From an uncultured Collinsella sp. (GTDB taxonomy: Bacteria; Actinomycetota; Coriobacteriia; Coriobacteriales; Coriobacteriaceae), in assembly GCA_900543505.1 (NCBI GenBank), contig UQSB01000045.1:1-19064 (forward strand): DNA of 19,064 nucleotides, read 5' to 3'. Each line of letters opens with the position of its first letter. Within the stretch, counting starts at the first letter, position 1. Below, piece after piece: positions 15,116-19,064 of the stretch. The notes under the pieces are model-generated. The model worked only from the letters and a program-made list of their open reading frames with translations, searched no databases and was not told where the DNA came from. The position numbers were made by a program, and so were the translations under genes.

Positions 15116-15141
15116 AAGGGCCTCGCACGCAGGCGAAGCCC
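15114..15141 (-). terminator. Rho-independent terminator after the UbiB-like gene
   Basis: On the minus strand GGGCTTCGC (15141-15133) pairs with GCGAGGCCC (15126-15118), 9 bp with one G-U, followed by TTTT (15117-15114). It sits about 50 bases after the UbiB stop. Its T-run overlaps the -35 of the next operon. Confidence 0.85.
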
Positions 15142-15192
15142 AAGGTAAAAGCTATTGTTTGCGATAGGAAAATGCGGTGACGGCCGCAGCCT

Positions 15193-15753
15193 CTAGTGCT
15201 TGCCGCCGTGGCTGTTGAGCCAGATATTGCGGCCCAGCATAAGCGCCAGCACCAGCGCGCTCACGTAGCCCATAAAGCCAATGACTGGGATACCAAACAC
15301 AACCGGCTCGATGCGCGCGTAGTACACCACCGACGAACCGATAAACAGGCCAGCAATCACAATTGCCATCGACATACGGTCGATAATTCCGCCCAGCTGT
15401 CGCAGCGCCTTATCGCTGCTCATGATCTGCGTGTTCACCTTAAGCTGGCCGCGCGTGAGCATGCGCGAAGCCAGGCCAAGATACTCGGCCGCCTCGAGCG
15501 AGCCTTTTGCCGCGCGATAGCTGCTCGCGGCAAGATCGCGTCCCATGTCGCGCACGCGCGCATAAGTGCTTTTTTCGTTTTTGATATGCGTCTGAATGAT
15601 CTGGATAATGTTGACGTTGGGCATGTACTCGGTCAACAGGCCCTCGAGCGTCACCATGCCGCGGGCGAACATCGTTACCACGCTCGGCAGCTCAACGTCG
15701 TTTTTGCGCGCCAGGTTTAACAGCGAGGTCAAAAACTCGCCGATCCAGATCCT
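15193..15753 (-). CDS. AarF/UbiB kinase-like gene, C-terminal part after a frameshift
   Basis: This frame is open from about 15753 (a TGA lies in frame just upstream) and holds the natural continuation of the kinase ORF: GEFLTSLLNLARKNDVELP, then a helical region and two C-terminal membrane helices (SMAIVIAGLFIGSSVVYY; GFMGYVSALVLALMLG), ending SHGGKH. Such a paired-helix tail anchors AarF/UbiB proteins in the membrane. A separate start is unlikely: the first option is a TTG at 15732 with no proper ribosome site. Read with the upstream part it restores a protein of about 585 residues, the usual length. Either the gene is broken in this strain or one base is wrong in the assembly. Confidence 0.75.
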   Translation of the reverse strand, partial: RIWIGEFLTSLLNLARKNDVELPSVVTMFARGMVTLEGLLTEYMPNVNIIQIIQTHIKNEKSTYARVRDMGRDLAASSYRAAKGSLEAAEYLGLASRMLTRGQLKVNTQIMSSDKALRQLGGIIDRMSMAIVIAGLFIGSSVVYYARIEPVVFGIPVIGFMGYVSALVLALMLGRNIWLNSHGGKH

Positions 15754-16954
15754 TCAGGTCAAGGCCCGCAAAGTCAGCCACGATAAAGTCCAAATCGGAC
15801 AAAAAGGCCGAATGATCGAGCTCAGCCGAGTCGCCACGCGTCACGGCGAAGCGCATGAGCGAATCCTTGAGCTTGGGCACGTCACCCTCGGCCACGGCGA
15901 AAATCATGTCCTTGACGATACCGCGATCGTGACTCGACATGCGTCCGACCATGCCCAAGTCGATAAAGTAAACGATGCCGTCCTTGAGAATAATGTTTCC
16001 CGCATGCGGGTCGGCATGGAAAAAGCCGTCATCGAGCACCTGCGTCGAGTAATCCTCGACGATTGCGGCACCGATCTTTTCCAAGTCATAGCCCTCGGCC
16101 ACCAAGCGTTCAGGATCGGCGATCGAAATGCCGTCGACGTAGTCCATAACCACCACGTGCTCGGTGCACAGGTCCAGATAGGATTTAGGACACGTCACGC
16201 CATGAACGCTCTTATGGAACTCGTAGAAGTCGTTGAGGTTTTTGGCCTCGGCCAAAAAGTTGGTCTCCTCGCGAAACGAGGTCCACAACTCCTCGACTAC
16301 GCCGTGCAGGTCAACAAATTGATCGGTGTTGACGAACTTGGAAACGATACGCACCACCGAGCGGATGATATCGATGTCCTGTGCCATAACCTGCTGCGCA
16401 CCGGGGCGCTGCACCTTGACGGCCACGTCCTCGCCCGTCACCAGACGAGCGCGGTGCACCTGCGCGAGCGATGCGCTACCAAGCGGATTGGGGTCGATCG
16501 CATCGAACATCTCCCCCAGGCGCAGGCCGTATTCTTCTTCCAGACAACTGAGTACGACCTCGTACGGCACCGGCTCCACGTCGGAGCGCAGACGACGCAG
16601 CTCGTCGCAAAAGCGTTGCGGCAGAATCTCGGACCGGTTGGCCAGAATCTGCCCCATCTTGACGAACATGGGGCCGAGTTCCTCGAGCAGGCGGCGCAAA
16701 CGAACCGGCGTGAGGTTATCCCACACACGGTACTTTTTGACCAGGCGAACAATCTGCCCGATGCGTTCGCGACGACCCGCCGGCGTGAGCTGGTATTCCT
16801 CGTCCGGCGCCATCGCGTCGGGCTCCTCTGGCACCATATCGACAGCGCGCGGCTTCTTGCGAGCGCCCGAGACGGCGGCGTCGACCTCATCGACAACCGC
16901 TGCCTCGTCACCCAAGGGATCTAGATTGTTGTAATCGGTGGTGGAATCTGCCAT
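15692..16954 (-). CDS. AarF/UbiB (ABC1) kinase-like protein, N-terminal part, frameshifted
   Basis: These 420 residues contain the whole atypical kinase domain. The KxGQ motif lies in GPMFVKMGQILANRSEILP, the Ala-rich loop in LGSASLAQVHRA, the ATP-binding lysine in EDVAVKVQRPG, the glutamate in FREETNFLAEAKN, the catalytic-type loop in FFHADPHAGNI, and the metal-binding DLG in FIDLGMVGRM. Family members are ATPases that assist lipid or quinone metabolism (UbiB in ubiquinone synthesis). The role in anaerobic Actinobacteria is unclear. After GLDLKDLD the frame changes at about 15742-15753. The last 15 or so residues here are out-of-frame, and the true C-terminus continues in the 15193-15753 frame. 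An extra base at 15742 (or two missing) explains it. The gene starts 8 bases after the phasin-like gene, so the two form one operon. Confidence 0.82.
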   Translation of the reverse strand: MADSTTDYNNLDPLGDEAAVVDEVDAAVSGARKKPRAVDMVPEEPDAMAPDEEYQLTPAGRRERIGQIVRLVKKYRVWDNLTPVRLRRLLEELGPMFVKMGQILANRSEILPQRFCDELRRLRSDVEPVPYEVVLSCLEEEYGLRLGEMFDAIDPNPLGSASLAQVHRARLVTGEDVAVKVQRPGAQQVMAQDIDIIRSVVRIVSKFVNTDQFVDLHGVVEELWTSFREETNFLAEAKNLNDFYEFHKSVHGVTCPKSYLDLCTEHVVVMDYVDGISIADPERLVAEGYDLEKIGAAIVEDYSTQVLDDGFFHADPHAGNIILKDGIVYFIDLGMVGRMSSHDRGIVKDMIFAVAEGDVPKLKDSLMRFAVTRGDSAELDHSAFLSDLDFIVADFAGLDLKDLDRRVFDLAVKPGAQKRR

Positions 16955-16962
16955 CTGCGCTG

Positions 16963-17379
16963 CTACTCGGCCTCTTCGGTATCCTTCGCATCGTCGGGCT
17001 CAACGGACTCGACGGGCACCGAGGTCACGTTGTCCTCGACCGAATCGACGATGTCGCGCACATGGGCCAGGAAGGCCGTGCGCTCGGGGGCTGTCATGAC
17101 GCGGACGCGAGCCAGAATGAGCTCGTCGAGCACGCGCTGGGCCGCGGTCTCGCCCTGCATACCCAGACGCTCGGTCAGGTCGGAGATGGTGCCACCGGCC
17201 TGTTCGAACATGTCGGACACACTGCGGGCGATATCGGGGGCGCCTGCGTCCTTGCGCACCTGCTCGCCCTTGGTATTAAGGTCGTCGAGAACCTTCTTGC
17301 TGCCCTCGACGGCAACGGCGGCGGCGCCGAAGCCCACGTTAATGGCGCCGTTAACAAGCTGATCGAGTTTCATAACCAT
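16963..17379 (-). CDS. Phasin-like coiled protein upstream of UbiB
   Basis: This is a 138-residue soluble, largely helical protein (KLDQLVNGAINVGFGAAAVAVE ... shown in part) with an alanine/glycine-rich first helix, heptad-like stretches around SDMFEQAGGTISDLTERLG and DELILARVRVMT, and an acidic tail DDAKDTEEAE. This layout resembles phasin or PhaI/PhaF-type polyhydroxyalkanoate granule proteins, and similar small genes often sit before an AarF/UbiB gene in Actinobacteria and Clostridia. No PHA synthase is in the window, so a storage-granule role is not supported; a partner of the kinase-like protein is as likely. The start is ATG at 17379, with TGGAGCC upstream. A TTG at 17391 would need a start inside that site. 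Confidence 0.65.
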   Translation of the reverse strand: MVMKLDQLVNGAINVGFGAAAVAVEGSKKVLDDLNTKGEQVRKDAGAPDIARSVSDMFEQAGGTISDLTERLGMQGETAAQRVLDELILARVRVMTAPERTAFLAHVRDIVDSVEDNVTSVPVESVEPDDAKDTEEAE

Positions 17380-17478
17380 GGTTGGCTCCAATCATGAACA
17401 ACTGCATTGGCCTTCTTGTACCCAAGATTGAGTGAAAGCGACAAAGCGTTTTAGCGCTATTCGATCGACGGGAAATCC

Positions 17479-19008
17479 CTATCTCACGTTGTCGTTCATC
17501 GCGAAAGAGTTCTTCATGGCACAGCTCGTGGTGTAGAGCACCTTGCCCAGTAGAGCATCGGTCTCTACGCGCACGAACTCGGCAAAGGCCTCGTTGGCGC
17601 GCGCGAGCTCGGCGGGCACCTCGGCCTCGGGCAGTGCGGCTACGGCAGCGTCGACGTCATGGATCTGCTTGTGGCCCATGCCGCCGACCTTCTCCTGGTA
17701 GTCCTCGACGGCGCGACCGCACTCGTGGAAACGGACATCGGCCAGGGCGCCGATCAGGCGGTTGGCCCAGTAGAAGTTCTCGGACGTCACGCGAGCCTGG
17801 GTGTCGGCGTAGTACTCGGGCATGGTCTCGACGTTGGCGTACAGCGGAACCAGCGCGTTAAACGAGTTGGAGCCAAAGGCCATCCACTGCACGGCGCGGT
17901 AGGCCGGCTGCGCATAGGGACGCAGCTGCAGTACGGCGAGTTGGCTGTTGCGGTTGATACCGATGGGACGATAGGCGCCGCGTGTGGCGGGCGTACCCTT
18001 GCTGCCGTAGCAGTCGTACTCCGTGCCCTGGTAGTGGCTCGAGAGTACGTACTTGATGTCCTCGATGGTCACCTTGCGCTCGGGCACGCGGCTCCAGGGA
18101 ATATCGTCGCTCTCGGGCGTGTAGTCGGCCTCGGGGCCATCCCACACGTCGCTGGGGTTGAGGCAGCGCTGCATGTACCAGGCGCGAGGTGTGTTGTAAA
18201 CGTGGTCGCTGTCGCTGTGCGAGCCAAAGACCTCGCGCGGGTTAAAGACCACGGCCGGGCCGTCGCCATCGACGCCAAGCGTCAGGTCCAGATGCCACTC
18301 GGCCATCCAGGCGCGCAGGTCGGCGGAGCACATGTGGTCGGCCTGGGCGCCCTCAGCGTCATCCAGGTCAAAGCTATCGATACCCAGCTGGTTGGGCATG
18401 GTCACATAGGCGTCATCGGGCACGCGCTTGGCAATCCAGTGGTGGCCGCCGATGGTCTCGAGCCACCAGATCTCGTCCACGTCGCTAAAGGCGATGCCGT
18501 TGTTCTCGTAGGTGCCATAGCGCTCGAGCAGGTCACCCAGAATGCGTACGCCGTCGCGGGCGGATTTGGCATATGGCAGCACCAGGGTCACCATGTCCTC
18601 CTCGCCCAGACCGCCGGGCTGCGCCGGAACATAGCCGTCCTCGTCCTCGTTGCCCTTGGCGGGCACGTAGTCGACGAGCGGGTCGGCGCCGCGAACGCGC
18701 TCGTTGGTGGTGAGCGTCTCGGTTGCGGACATGCCCACATTGAGCTCGTTGAAACCGGCCTCGGCCCAGATGCCGTGGCCCGGGACAACATCGGGGACGC
18801 TCGTGTAGCGCATGGGGTTATCGGGCAGTTCAACGGTCAGGTGACTCAGGACGCTCGTATAGACGCGCGGCTGCTCGTCGGGATGCACCACGCGCATACG
18901 CTTGGGCTCAAACACCCCGTTGGACGAGTCCTCGTTGCGGGCGACAAGCGTCGACCCGTCGTAGCTCGCATTCTTACCAACCAGAATCGTTGTGCACGGC
19001 ATGCGCAT
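17479..19008 (-). CDS. C69-family dipeptidase (PepD-like)
   Basis: This 509-residue peptidase of the N-terminal-nucleophile family C69 cleaves dipeptides, mostly with broad specificity, in the cytoplasm. The N-terminus MRMPCTTILVGKNASYDGS carries the nucleophile cysteine at residue 4, exposed by removal of the preceding residues. STLVARNEDSSNG, GFNELNVGMSATE, GEEDMVTLVLPYAKSARDGV and a WWLETIGGHHWIAKRVPDD block are typical of the family. No signal peptide is present. The ATG at 19008 (or 19002) is preferred. A frame opening at 19047 would put 13 more residues before the nucleophile and start inside a 22-bp palindrome. Ribosome site weak. No operon partner is visible on either side, and the stop lies 100 bases before the phasin-like gene. 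Confidence 0.9.
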   Translation of the reverse strand: MRMPCTTILVGKNASYDGSTLVARNEDSSNGVFEPKRMRVVHPDEQPRVYTSVLSHLTVELPDNPMRYTSVPDVVPGHGIWAEAGFNELNVGMSATETLTTNERVRGADPLVDYVPAKGNEDEDGYVPAQPGGLGEEDMVTLVLPYAKSARDGVRILGDLLERYGTYENNGIAFSDVDEIWWLETIGGHHWIAKRVPDDAYVTMPNQLGIDSFDLDDAEGAQADHMCSADLRAWMAEWHLDLTLGVDGDGPAVVFNPREVFGSHSDSDHVYNTPRAWYMQRCLNPSDVWDGPEADYTPESDDIPWSRVPERKVTIEDIKYVLSSHYQGTEYDCYGSKGTPATRGAYRPIGINRNSQLAVLQLRPYAQPAYRAVQWMAFGSNSFNALVPLYANVETMPEYYADTQARVTSENFYWANRLIGALADVRFHECGRAVEDYQEKVGGMGHKQIHDVDAAVAALPEAEVPAELARANEAFAEFVRVETDALLGKVLYTTSCAMKNSFAMNDNVR

Positions 19009-19035
19009 CCGGTAGCGCGCAGAGATGTGGTGTAA

Positions 19036-19057
19036 GAGGCGGGGCATGCCCCGCCTC
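19036..19057. terminator. Perfect 22-bp palindrome, probable terminator stem
   Basis: GAGGCGGGGCATGCCCCGCCTC is self-complementary over all 22 bases. On the minus strand it is followed by TTACACC, a poor T-run. It probably ends a minus-strand gene lying beyond the window edge. It lies upstream of the dipeptidase start. Confidence 0.5.
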
Positions 19058-19064
19058 CGCCCTT

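Noticed and set aside
15742..15753. Programmed frameshifting as the explanation of the UbiB split
   Set aside because: No canonical slippery heptamer in the right frame and no obvious downstream pseudoknot; a mutation or sequence error is simpler, though not excluded.
15596..16924. Plus-strand open frame of 442 codons opposite the UbiB-like gene
   Set aside because: His/Val/Gly-rich antisense shadow; the minus-strand kinase motifs are unambiguous.
17659..19035. Plus-strand open frame of 458 codons opposite the dipeptidase
   Set aside because: Antisense shadow; the minus-strand frame has clear C69 motifs.

Overview
The window looks like chromosomal DNA from a high-GC Coriobacteriia species, most probably a Collinsella or close relative. 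This is inferred from the strong G/C third-position bias, the Actinobacteria-style gene set (QueH, class III fructose-bisphosphatase, AarF/UbiB next to a phasin-like gene, large DUF4430 surface proteins) and the intergenic repeats. I ran no search, so the genus is a judgement. There is no transposase, phage gene, CRISPR array, tRNA or rRNA.

Left part (1-7275): a 3'-truncated queH and a DUF3267 membrane zincin-like gene lie on the minus strand. A divergent methionyl-tRNA synthetase-like gene and an RsmB/NOP-type rRNA cytosine methyltransferase lie on the plus strand. A nested palindromic repeat fills the gap between those two, and pieces of the same repeat occur between queH and the DUF3267 gene. 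Next come a 56-residue single-span membrane protein (minus), a TIM-barrel protein of unknown function (plus, with its own terminator) and a DegV-family lipid-binding protein (minus).

Middle (7276-10355): a class III fructose-1,6-bisphosphatase is preceded by a 10-bp dyad. It is followed by two tandem paralogous GtrA-family membrane proteins separated by a hairpin-rich spacer and closed by a strong terminator.

Right part (10391-19064, all minus strand): the most interesting unit is a two-gene operon behind a cobalamin riboswitch (about 14900-15072). The first gene encodes a 1164-residue surface protein with signal peptide, three transcobalamin-like DUF4430 domains, a PQQ-type beta-propeller of about eight repeats, an InlB-type B-repeat, a charged stalk and a C-terminal membrane anchor. 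The second encodes a membrane-anchored protein with one more DUF4430 domain. A B12 switch over transcobalamin-like modules plus a propeller suggests a Gram-positive cell-surface corrinoid-capture system, analogous in logic to, though not shown to be related to, the BtuG propeller of Bacteroides. Upstream lie an AarF/UbiB kinase-like gene broken by a single-frame shift, a phasin-like gene in the same operon, and a C69 dipeptidase.
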